Assembly (NCBI GenBank): GCA_964291465.2
Contig: OZ219930.1
Span: 109,355-173,354, forward strand
Origin: JAGWBJ01 sp964291465
GTDB taxonomy: Bacteria > Chloroflexota > Dehalococcoidia > Lucifugimonadales > JAGWBF01
Reading direction: 5' to 3'
DNA length: 64,000 nt
This document shows positions 37,214-45,046 of this stretch, one piece after another. The notes beneath the pieces are model-generated. The model had not been told where the DNA came from. It saw nothing but the letters and a program-made list of their open reading frames with translations, and did not search any database. Within the stretch, counting starts at the first letter, position 1. Every line of letters starts with the position of its first letter. The translations under genes were made by a program, and so were the position numbers.

Positions 37214-38959
37214 ATGGCCGACTCCCATGCCCTGAGAGTGGAGACCGATCTGGCCGTGCCCATGCGCGATGGAACGGTGCTGCGGGCCGACCTGTACCGA
37301 CCCGACGGCCCTGGCCCGTACCCCGTCCTGCTGCAGCGGACCCCCTACGACAAGGCGGCCCCCGGCGGCATGCTGAGCCTGGACCCGTTGAAGTCCGCCA
37401 AGCGGGGATACGCCACGGTCATCCAGGACGTCAGAGGCAGATACGCCTCGGAGGGGGAGTTCTACGCCTTCCGCAACGAGATCGACGACGGGTACGACAC
37501 GGTGGAGTGGGCGGCGGCCCAGCCCTGGTCCTCGGGCAAGGTCGGGATGTACGGCGCGTCCTACGTGGGGGCCACCCAGTGGCTTGCGGCCCTCTCCCAA
37601 CCGCCGCACCTGACGACCATCGTCCCCAACGTGACGGCATCCAACTACCACGAGGGCTGGACGTACCAGGGGGGCGCCTTCGAGCTGGGGTTCAACGTCT
37701 CCTGGACCCTGGCCCAGCTCACGCTGGCCAACTTTGACAACCTGGGCGGCAGGCTGGGCCTGTCGGACCAGACGCGCCAGGACCTGGTCCGGGCCGTCGA
37801 CGGGATGGAGGAGGCCTTCCGGCACATGCCCATGGCCGACTTCCCTCACCTCAAGGGCGGCCTGGCCGACTATTTCTACGACTGGCTGGCCCACCCGGAA
37901 TACGACGACTACTGGAAGGCCCTCTCCATCGAGGAGAACCACTCCAGGCTCAACGTCCCCGCCTATCACATCGGCGGCTGGTACGACATCTTCCTGGGAG
38001 GGACCATACGCAACTACCTGGGCATGCGGGAGAAGGCGGCCGGGGACGAAGGCCGCAACGGACAGAGGATGATCGTGGGGCCCTGGGTCCACGGCTCCCG
38101 CAGCGGCAGCACGGCCGGGAGCCACTACTTTGGGCTGGCGGCGGACGCCCTGGCCGTGGACCTGGACGGCCTGCACTACAGGTGGTACGACCATTGGCTG
38201 AAGGGCATCGACAACGGCGTGATGGACGGGCCGCCGGTCCGCATATTCGTCATGGGGGACGACTCGTGGCGCTCCGAGGAGGAGTGGCCCCCCGCCAGGG
38301 CCCGGTCCGTCGACTACTACCTCCACAGCGGTGGAGGCGCCAACTCGCTGCGCGGGGACGGCAGCCTCAGCACCGAGGCCCCCGGCCAGGAGCCGCCGGA
38401 CGTGTTCCTGTACAACCCGGCCAACCCGGCGCCAACCAGGGGAGGCGCCCTGTGCTGCAACCCGTACTTCATGCCCTACGGCGCCTTCGACCAGGGCGAC
38501 GTGGAGGCACGGGAGGACGTGCTGGTCTACTCGACGCCGCCGCTGGAAAAGGAGGTGGAGGTGACGGGCCCGGTGACGGTGACCCTATGGGCCGCGTCCT
38601 CGGCCACGGACACCGATTTCACGGCCAAGCTGGTGGACGTGTGCGACCATGGTTGCACACGCAACATCACCGACGGGATAGTCCGGGCGCGGTACCGGGA
38701 CTCCACCGCGTCGGCCAGCTTCATCGAACCCGGACGGGCCTACCGGTACGCCATCGACCTGTGGGCGACCAGCAACGTGTTCAAGGCGGGGCACAGGATC
38801 CGCGTGGAGGTTTCCAGCAGTAACTTCCCGCGCTTCGACCGGAACACCAACACCGGGGCCGCCATCGCCTCGGACGCCGCACCCAAGCCGGCGCTGCAGA
38901 CCGTGTTCCACGACTCCCAGCGCCCCTCCCACATCAGCCTCTCCGTGGTGCCCAGATAG
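37214..38959 (+). CDS. CocE/NonD-type (S15-like) hydrolase
   Basis: A 581-residue hydrolase. The nucleophile is Ser116 in M-Y-G-A-S-Y-V-G, the catalytic His is in G-P-W-V-H-G-S near residue 295, and the S15 C-terminal jelly-roll domain runs from about residue 360 to 580 (S-T-P-P-L-E-K-E-V-E-V-T-G, then V-E-V-S-S-S-N-F-P-R). The family covers cocaine esterase, X-Pro dipeptidyl peptidase and amino-acid ester hydrolases. No signal peptide, so cytoplasmic. The ATG follows G-G-A-G-G at about 6 nt. Confidence 0.92.
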   Translation: MADSHALRVETDLAVPMRDGTVLRADLYRPDGPGPYPVLLQRTPYDKAAPGGMLSLDPLKSAKRGYATVIQDVRGRYASEGEFYAFRNEIDDGYDTVEWAAAQPWSSGKVGMYGASYVGATQWLAALSQPPHLTTIVPNVTASNYHEGWTYQGGAFELGFNVSWTLAQLTLANFDNLGGRLGLSDQTRQDLVRAVDGMEEAFRHMPMADFPHLKGGLADYFYDWLAHPEYDDYWKALSIEENHSRLNVPAYHIGGWYDIFLGGTIRNYLGMREKAAGDEGRNGQRMIVGPWVHGSRSGSTAGSHYFGLAADALAVDLDGLHYRWYDHWLKGIDNGVMDGPPVRIFVMGDDSWRSEEEWPPARARSVDYYLHSGGGANSLRGDGSLSTEAPGQEPPDVFLYNPANPAPTRGGALCCNPYFMPYGAFDQGDVEAREDVLVYSTPPLEKEVEVTGPVTVTLWAASSATDTDFTAKLVDVCDHGCTRNITDGIVRARYRDSTASASFIEPGRAYRYAIDLWATSNVFKAGHRIRVEVSSSNFPRFDRNTNTGAAIASDAAPKPALQTVFHDSQRPSHISLSVVPR

Positions 38960-38989
38960 ACGGGGGCGCGTGCCCCGGGGCCCGGTCCC

Positions 38990-40033
38990 TTACACGTCGA
39001 CCCGCTGGACCTGGACGGTCCTGCCCGTGGTCGCGGCCTCGATGACGGCCACCGTCACCTCCACGACCCTGAGGCCGTCGACCCCCGAGGAGTAGGGCTC
39101 GGTGTCTTTACGCACGGCGCGGTTGAAGGCCTCCACCTGCTCCCTGGTCGTGCCCAGGGGGTCGGTCTCCCACTCCTCGACACTGTTGACCGTCTCGCTG
39201 ACCACCTCCAGCTTGCCCTGGAGGGGTATGCCCATGGTGTTCTCCAGCACGATGCGGCCGTCGCTCCCGTAGACGACGGCGTCAGCCTTCATGTCGGGCA
39301 TCTTGCGCCCGCAAACGGCCATCCCGATGGCGCCGCCGTCGAACCGGAGCAGGATGGCTGCCAGGTGCTCCAGGGCCTTCTCCGCCCTCTGGCCGTCGGT
39401 CATCGCCGCCACCTCGACCACCTCGTCGTCCAGCAGGTACCGGAGGGCGTTGACGGCGTGGACTCCCTGTCCCATCATGGCCGAGGCGCCTCCCACCAGC
39501 TCCGGCGTCTCCCACCACTCGTTCAGGCCTCCGCTGCGGGCGGGCGGCTCCAATACGCCCCGGGTGCCCCCGGCCCACTGGGCCTGGGCCAGGGAGACGG
39601 TGCCCACAACCCCGTCCTTTACCATCTGCCGGGACTTCTGGTACCCGGGATGGTGGACCGACTCGAACCCCAGGCCCAGCTTGACGCCATTGGCCCGGCA
39701 CGCGCGTATCATGTCCGCGGCGTCCCCAGGGGTCAGGGCCATGGGCTTCTCACACAGCACGTGCTTGCCGGCACTGGCGGCCGTCTGGGTGTAGGGGCTG
39801 TGGAGGTTGTTGGGCGACGCGATGTATACCACGTCTACCCTGGGGTCCTTGACCAGCTCCTCCACCGAGTCGTAGGCGGCCGATGCGCCGTGGCGTTCGG
39901 CAAAGGCCTGGGCGCGGTCCATATCCCTGCTGCATACGGCCACCAGCTCCGCGTCATCGGCCGCCCGGATGCTCGGGGCAAAGGTGGTCTCGGGATAGTG
40001 TCCGGGACTGATTATGGCCCATCCTAGAGGCAA
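38990..40033 (-). CDS. Gfo/Idh/MocA-family oxidoreductase
   Basis: A 347-residue NAD(P)-dependent sugar-type dehydrogenase. The N-terminal Rossmann domain has W-A-I-I-S-P-G-H and V-A-V-C-S-R-D; E-K-P-M-A-L-T near residue 94 is the conserved catalytic Lys motif. The C-terminal domain runs from about residue 125. Note that the glycine-rich loop is S-P-G-H-Y rather than the usual G-x-G-x-x-G. TTG 40033 is chosen because G-G-G-A-G-G-T-G lies 5-6 nt upstream on its strand; the frame extends to 40051 without that support. It is divergent from the dsbA-like operon. Confidence 0.9.
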   Translation of the reverse strand: MPLGWAIISPGHYPETTFAPSIRAADDAELVAVCSRDMDRAQAFAERHGASAAYDSVEELVKDPRVDVVYIASPNNLHSPYTQTAASAGKHVLCEKPMALTPGDAADMIRACRANGVKLGLGFESVHHPGYQKSRQMVKDGVVGTVSLAQAQWAGGTRGVLEPPARSGGLNEWWETPELVGGASAMMGQGVHAVNALRYLLDDEVVEVAAMTDGQRAEKALEHLAAILLRFDGGAIGMAVCGRKMPDMKADAVVYGSDGRIVLENTMGIPLQGKLEVVSETVNSVEEWETDPLGTTREQVEAFNRAVRKDTEPYSSGVDGLRVVEVTVAVIEAATTGRTVQVQRVDV

Positions 40034-40144
40034 GGAAGCACCTCCCAACAAGGAGTCCGAGAATGGGAAGAAGATACGGGAACGGAGCCGTTCCTGTCAA
40101 ACCCCGACACGGTCCGGACCGGCCCGGGGAGGGGGCCGCGGTCT

Positions 40145-40173
40145 TTGACTTTTGGACGCCCGCCGGGTACAAT
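40145..40173 (+). promoter_or_regulatory. Promoter for dsbA-like-rnc-ftsY operon
   Basis: -35 TTGACT (40145-40150), 17-nt spacer, -10 TACAAT (40168-40173). It would give a leader of about 15 nt with AGGAGG at 40183-40188 and ATG at 40195. This strongly supports translation starting upstream of the in-frame UGA at 40234. Confidence 0.8.
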
Positions 40174-40194
40174 CCGCTCGATAGGAGGTGCTCT

Positions 40195-40824
40195 ATGGAA
40201 CCTGTGAAAGTGAAGGCCTACTACGACTTCCGTTGACCCTACGTCTACAACGCGGCCGTGTGGCTTGCGAAGGTGCGAGAGACGTACGGTGACAACCTGG
40301 ACATAGACTGGAAACCCTTCTACCTGGCCCAGACCAACAGCAATGAAGGACCCGAGTGGAAGGCATGGGAGCAGGAGGAGGACAGCGCCACCCTGGGACT
40401 CCAGGCCTTCGCCGCGGCCGAGGCCGCGGCTAGGCAGGGCACCGCGGGCCTCGAGGCGTTCATGCTGGCGATGCTCAGGGCCAGGCACGAGGACCGGAAG
40501 GACCTCTCGGACGAGAACGTGATCCTGGACGCCGCCCGGACCGCAGGGCTGGACATGGCGCGGTTCCGGGAGGACATGAAAGACCCGACCATCATACCCG
40601 AGACGGGGAAGAGCCACATGGAGGCCGTCGAGGAGCACGGCGTGTTCGGCGTGCCCACCTTCATCTTCCCCAACGGCGCGTCCGCGTTCGTGAAGGCCTA
40701 CGTGCCGCCCGACGAGGACGCCGTCGGCATGTTCGAGGACCTCACCGACGTGATGAGCAAGTGGAAGTTCATCGGCGAGGTGAAGCGCCCGCAGCCCCCC
40801 TGGCCCAAGGGAGTGTTCGCCTAG
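40195..40824 (+). CDS. DsbA/FrnE-like protein with in-frame UGA at the active site, candidate selenoprotein
   Basis: From ATG 40195 the frame reads M-E-P-V-K-V-K-A-Y-Y-D-F-R, then UGA (codon 14, 40234-40236), then P-Y-V-Y-N-A-A-V-W-L and continues in frame to TAG at 40824, total 209 residues. DsbA/FrnE-like and HCCA isomerase-like proteins have D-F-x-C-P-x-C/x at this place, so the UGA occupies the active-site cysteine position, just before the conserved proline. The rest of the fold is intact: helical insert at about 50-145 and cis-Pro154 in G-V-F-G-V-P-T-F. The motif is U-P-Y-V, so there is no resolving residue three positions on. No signal peptide, so probably cytoplasmic. A good promoter and Shine-Dalgarno (AGGAGGTG) precede the start. 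rnc follows within 11 nt. A conventional call would start at GTG 40258 and lose the active site. Confidence 0.88.
40234..40269 (+). promoter_or_regulatory. Candidate bacterial SECIS element of the dsbA-like gene
   Basis: After UGA 40234-40236, CGCGGCC (40251-40257), loop GTGT (40258-40261) and GGCTTGCG (40262-40269) can pair as seven base pairs (one G-U) with one bulged U on the 3' side. The loop begins 21 nt after the UGA and opens with G. It is weaker than the DUF3179 hairpin but has the same position and the same GTGT in the loop. Confidence 0.55.
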
Positions 40825-40835
40825 AGGGACCCGTG

Positions 40836-41540
40836 GTGCGCCGCGCGACCCCCCTGGAAAGGACATTGGGTCTAAAGTTCAGGGACCCGGCCCTGCTGGA
40901 GCAGGCCCTGATCCATCCATCGTACATCAACGAGGCCGGCCCGTCGGGGCCGGCCCTCGTTTCGTACGACAGGCTGGAGTTTCTGGGCGACGCGGTGCTG
41001 GGCGCGGCGGTCACCGCGGAGCTGTTCCACCGTTGTCCGGACCTGCCCGAGGGACAGATGACCAAGCTCCGGTCGTCCCTGGTCAGCGGCAACACCCTTG
41101 CCCGGGTGGCCCGCGGGCTGCAGGTGGGGCAGCACCTGAAGCTGGGCCGGGGTGAGGCGTCCAGTGGCGGCGCGAACCGGGACACTAACCTGGCGGCGGC
41201 CCTGGAGGCCATCGTGGGCGCCACCTTCCTGGACCGGGGGTTCGACCAGGCCCGGAAGCTCGTCATCGGCCTGATGGACGGGGAAACGGAACGGGTGCTC
41301 TCCTCGGGCATACCCGAAGACCCCAAGTCCCGACTCCAGGAGGTGGCCCAGCGCATGGGAAACGCTCCCCCTCGCTACCGGACGGTGGGGGAAGAGGGCC
41401 GGGACAACAGCAAGGAGTTCGAGGCGGAGGTGGTCATGAACGGCGAGGTTCTCGGCAGGGGGCGGGGAACGCGCAAGGTAGACGCCCAGAGGCAGGCCGC
41501 CCGTGAAGCCCTGAGACGGCTGGAAGGCGCCCGCACCTAA
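40836..41540 (+). CDS. rnc: Ribonuclease III
   Basis: A 234-residue RNase III. The signature D-R-L-E-F-L-G-D-A-V-L near residue 42-52 supplies the first acidic residues; E-A-I-V-G-A-T-F-L-D near 122 the second set. The double-stranded RNA-binding domain is C-terminal (D-P-K-S-R-L-Q-E-V-A-Q to the end). The start is GTG 40836 (GTG 40833 also possible), with G-A-G-G-G about 7 nt upstream. It lies 11 nt after the dsbA-like gene and 2 nt before ftsY, as in many bacteria with an rnc-ftsY pair. Confidence 0.95.
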   Translation: MRRATPLERTLGLKFRDPALLEQALIHPSYINEAGPSGPALVSYDRLEFLGDAVLGAAVTAELFHRCPDLPEGQMTKLRSSLVSGNTLARVARGLQVGQHLKLGRGEASSGGANRDTNLAAALEAIVGATFLDRGFDQARKLVIGLMDGETERVLSSGIPEDPKSRLQEVAQRMGNAPPRYRTVGEEGRDNSKEFEAEVVMNGEVLGRGRGTRKVDAQRQAAREALRRLEGART

Positions 41541-41542
41541 AA

Positions 41543-42507
41543 ATGCTGGGACTGCTTCGACGGAACCGGCGGAAGTCCCGGAGGCTACCGAGGCGGGGGT
41601 CAAACGGAGCCGCGAGTCCTGGTTCGGCCGGGTGGCCCGGCTCCTGGGGGCGGGCCGCTTGGACGAGGAGGTCTGGGAGGAGTTGGAGGAGGCGCTCCTG
41701 TCCGCCGACGTGGGCGTGGAGACCACCCTGAGCCTGGTGGAGAGGCTTCGAGACGAGGCCGGGCAGCGAAGCGTCCGGGAGCAGGGCGACCTGATGGACG
41801 TCCTGAAGCGCGACATCTCAGCCAGGCTAGCCGACGACCGGGCGGAGGACGTTTGGCTGGAGTCCACCGACCACCCCTCACCCTTCGTGGTCCTGGTCGT
41901 GGGCGTCAACGGCTCGGGCAAGACGACCAGCATCGCCAAGCTGGCGTACCACTTCAAGGCGGCGGGGAAGAAGGTCATCCTGGCCGCCGGGGACACCTTC
42001 CGGGCCGCGGCCATCGACCAGATCCAGCTCTGGGGGGAGCGTGTCGGGGTGGACGTGGTCAGCCATCAGCCAGGGGGGGACCCGGGAGCCGTGGCTTTCG
42101 ACGCCTTCCAGGCGGCCCGGGCCCGGGGGGCGGACGTGCTGATAGTCGACACGGCGGGCCGCCTCCACACCAAGTCCAACCTGATGGACGAGCTCAAGAA
42201 GGTCCGCAGGGTCATCAGCAGGCTCGACCCGGCGGCCCCGCACCAGGTCCTGCTGACTCTGGACGCGACCACCGGCCACAACGGCCTCGGCCAGGCGCGG
42301 TACTTCACCGAGGCGGTGAGCTGCACGGGGATCGTGTTGGCCAAGCTGGACGGCACCGCCAAGGGCGGCATCGTGCTGGCCATCAAAGAGCAGCTGGACG
42401 TCCCCATCCTATTCATAGGCACGGGTGAAGGGCTGGAGGACATGGCGCCTTTCGACGCCGAGTCATTCGTCGAGGCGCTCCTGGAACCGGCCCCTTCGAC
42501 CTCCTGA
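41543..42507 (+). CDS. ftsY: Signal recognition particle receptor FtsY, -1 frameshift in N-terminus
   Basis: The NG domain is intact: helix S-W-F-G-R-V-A-R-L-L-G-A-G-R-L, then G1 G-V-N-G-S-G-K-T-T, A-G-D-T-F-R-A-A-A, D-T-A-G-R-L and T-K-L/A-K-L-D-G-T-A-K-G-G. ATG 41543 starts in a different frame (M-L-G-L-L-R) and should shift into T-E-P-A-E-V-P-E-A by about codon 7. One base appears to be missing between 41549 and 41600, giving about 321 residues once restored. The only in-frame start without correction is GTG 41632, which would cut into the N-domain. It is cotranscribed with rnc. Confidence 0.9.
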
Positions 42508-42616
42508 GCCCATCGACGCCCGTCTAGCGCATCCGGCCCCGCTTGCCTGCACGTAGGAAATGACAGGGTCTTCCAAGATGCACCATCCAGGCCACGGCGT
42601 ACACCCAGGGTAGTCC

Positions 42617-45046
42617 GTGCACCACGCCATCATCTGGCTTCTGAGCGTCGAGCTCCTGGGGCTGGCGGTGCTGCCCCTTGCCTATGCCCTATTCCGGCGT
42701 CTGCCGGACCGGGGCTTGGTGCTGTCCAAGGTCCTGGCCCTGCTCCTGGTGTCCTACCTGCTGTGGATTCTGGGCACGGCCCACATCCTGCCCAACACCC
42801 AGTACTCCGTCATCGCCATAGCCGCCGTACTGGCCGGCCTGTCCTACGGACTGATGCGCCGCCGGCTCCCCGAGCTGGTCGCCTTCGTCAAGGCGGAGCG
42901 GCTGCCCCTGCTGACGGCGGAGGCGGTGTTCCTGACCCTGTTCGCCCTGTGGGTCGTCATCGTCTACCACACACCGGCCATAAACCACACCGAAAAGCCC
43001 ATGGACTTCGCCTTCCTCAACGCCATCCTGAAGTCCACCTACTTCCCGCCGGAGGACCCCTGGCTGTCGGGGCACTCCATCAGCTACTACTACTTCGGCC
43101 ACTTCATAATGGCGACGCTGACCAAGCTCACCTCCATACCATCCAACGTTTCCTACAACCTGTCCATCGCCCTGCTGCCGGCGCTGGCGGGAGCGGGGGC
43201 CTTCAGCCTGGTCTACAACCTGATACGCCGCTCGGGGGCCGATGCCCGTCGGGCCGTGCTCTTCGCCCTGGCCGCGCCCCTCTTCATCGTGCTGATCAGC
43301 AACCTGGAGGGGGTGCTGGAGCTTGTACAGGCCAGGGGCTGGGGGTCGGAGGGCTTCTGGGGGTGGGTGTCGATCAAGGGGCTGGCAACGAGCTCGACCG
43401 AGGGAGGCCTGTTCCCGGGCGACCACCTGTGGTGGTGGCGCGCCACCAGGGTCATCGATACGGTAAGGGACGGCATCAGCCTGGACTACACCATCACGGA
43501 GTTCCCCTTCTTCAGCTTCGTGCTGGGAGACCTGCACCCCCACGCATCTTCCCTCCCCTTCCTCGTCCTGAACCTGGCGCTGGCATTGAATCTGCTCGGC
43601 TCCCGGAGTAGGATAGGGCCCTCGTGGTTGCTGCAACGGCCGTGGGAGACGGCGGCCATCACCCTGTCTCTCGGCGCGCTGGCCTTCATAAACATCTGGG
43701 ACCTGCCGGTCTTCGCGGCCATTCTGGCCGTCACGGTGCTGGCCAAGAGCTACGGAGACCGGTCGGGCAACGTGGCCCCCACACTGCTGTCCACCGCGTC
43801 TTTCATGGCGCCGGTGGTCGTTGGCGTCGTGCTGCTGTACCTGCCCTTCTACATGACCCTGGACAGCCAGGCGTCCGGGATACTGCCGACCCGCGACGCC
43901 ATGGCCACGCGGCCCTTCTTCTTCTTCCTGATATGGGGGCTGTTCCTCCTGGCCGGGGGGTATTTCCTCCTGGCCCAGCTGGCGTCCTCGGGGAGCCTGG
44001 CCCGCCGCAACGTGGGGACCCTGGGCTTCGCCCTGGCGGCGGCGGTGTTCCCCTTCGTGCTGTGGGCGTGCATCAAGATAGTCGTCAGCCCCTTCGAAGG
44101 GGGGGTGGTCGACGCCCTGGGCACGGTGGGCAGCCGCCTGGGCAAACTTCTGCCGGGGATGGCCGTCGTTGCCCTGGCCCTGGCCGGGGTGCTCTCCAGG
44201 ATGAAGGAGGGCAACGGCACGGCAGCCGTCTTCCCGCTGCTGATGCTGGGCATCGCCTTCTACCTGCTGCTGGGCGCCGAGCTCTTCTACCTTGTCGACC
44301 TGTTCGGCACACGCATGAACACGGTGTTCAAGACCTACTACCAGGCCTGGCTGCTGCTGGCGGCCGTCTCGGCCTACGGCCTCTACTACGGCTACGCCAA
44401 CCCCCTGCCCTCCCTGGGCCGGATGCGTGGCCGTCTCTCGAGACTGACGCCCCTGGCAGGGGGGGCCGGGAGGATCGCACCGTGGGTCTGGCTGGGGCTG
44501 GTCGGCGCCCTCACCGTCGCGTCCCTCTACTACCCGGTGGGGGCGGCCCTGGACCGCGCCGGCCAATCGAGGGAGGCGACACTGGACGGTCTGGCCTTCC
44601 TGAGAGAGCGCCATCCGGGGGAGTACGAGGCGATAGTGTGGCTGAGGGACGAAGCGCCTCGGGGACGCATCGTGGAGGCGGTGGGAGGAAGCTACACCGA
44701 CCACGGCCGGGTCTCCTCGTCCACCGGGCTTCCCACCATCCTCGGCTGGCCGGGACACGAACACCAGTGGAGAGGCTCCACCAGGGAGTTCGAGGGGCGG
44801 GAAGGGGACGTGGAGCAGATCTTCACGGCCGGCGACTCGGCCACCGTGCACCGCCTGCTGGAGACCTACGATGTCCGATACGTCTACGTCGGCGCACGGG
44901 AGAAGGCCCGGTACGGGCCCGACCGGTTCGGGGCGTTCCACTCGTTCCTGACGCCCGTGTTCCGCAGCCCGGACGTGGTCATATACCAGAGGGCGCAAAC
45001 CCAGTCCCCAGGCCTGGTGAAGACGCACCATGCAGACGCTGGATAG
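42617..45046 (+). CDS. DUF2298/YYY-type polytopic membrane protein
   Basis: An 809-residue membrane protein with about 14-18 hydrophobic helices. The family motif Y-Y-Y-F-G-H-F is near residue 157-163, followed by the N-glycan-like L-I-R-R-S-G loop. Chlor_Arch_YYY proteins (TIGR03662-type) occur in Chloroflexi and some archaea next to the TIGR03663 protein, as here, and are probably part of protein or lipid glycosylation (glycosyltransferase-C-like fold). The C-terminal 170 residues are a soluble domain (E-Y-E-A-I-V-W-L-R-D-E). The start is GTG 42617. The next gene overlaps by 17 nt, so they are likely coupled. Confidence 0.88.
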   Translation: MHHAIIWLLSVELLGLAVLPLAYALFRRLPDRGLVLSKVLALLLVSYLLWILGTAHILPNTQYSVIAIAAVLAGLSYGLMRRRLPELVAFVKAERLPLLTAEAVFLTLFALWVVIVYHTPAINHTEKPMDFAFLNAILKSTYFPPEDPWLSGHSISYYYFGHFIMATLTKLTSIPSNVSYNLSIALLPALAGAGAFSLVYNLIRRSGADARRAVLFALAAPLFIVLISNLEGVLELVQARGWGSEGFWGWVSIKGLATSSTEGGLFPGDHLWWWRATRVIDTVRDGISLDYTITEFPFFSFVLGDLHPHASSLPFLVLNLALALNLLGSRSRIGPSWLLQRPWETAAITLSLGALAFINIWDLPVFAAILAVTVLAKSYGDRSGNVAPTLLSTASFMAPVVVGVVLLYLPFYMTLDSQASGILPTRDAMATRPFFFFLIWGLFLLAGGYFLLAQLASSGSLARRNVGTLGFALAAAVFPFVLWACIKIVVSPFEGGVVDALGTVGSRLGKLLPGMAVVALALAGVLSRMKEGNGTAAVFPLLMLGIAFYLLLGAELFYLVDLFGTRMNTVFKTYYQAWLLLAAVSAYGLYYGYANPLPSLGRMRGRLSRLTPLAGGAGRIAPWVWLGLVGALTVASLYYPVGAALDRAGQSREATLDGLAFLRERHPGEYEAIVWLRDEAPRGRIVEAVGGSYTDHGRVSSSTGLPTILGWPGHEHQWRGSTREFEGREGDVEQIFTAGDSATVHRLLETYDVRYVYVGAREKARYGPDRFGAFHSFLTPVFRSPDVVIYQRAQTQSPGLVKTHHADAG

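Noticed and set aside
40234..40236. Genome-wide reassignment of UGA to Cys or Trp
   Set aside because: UGA ends many genes here at the expected lengths (HTH, NYN, ferredoxin, ftsY, cca), and cysteines are otherwise coded by TGC/TGT.
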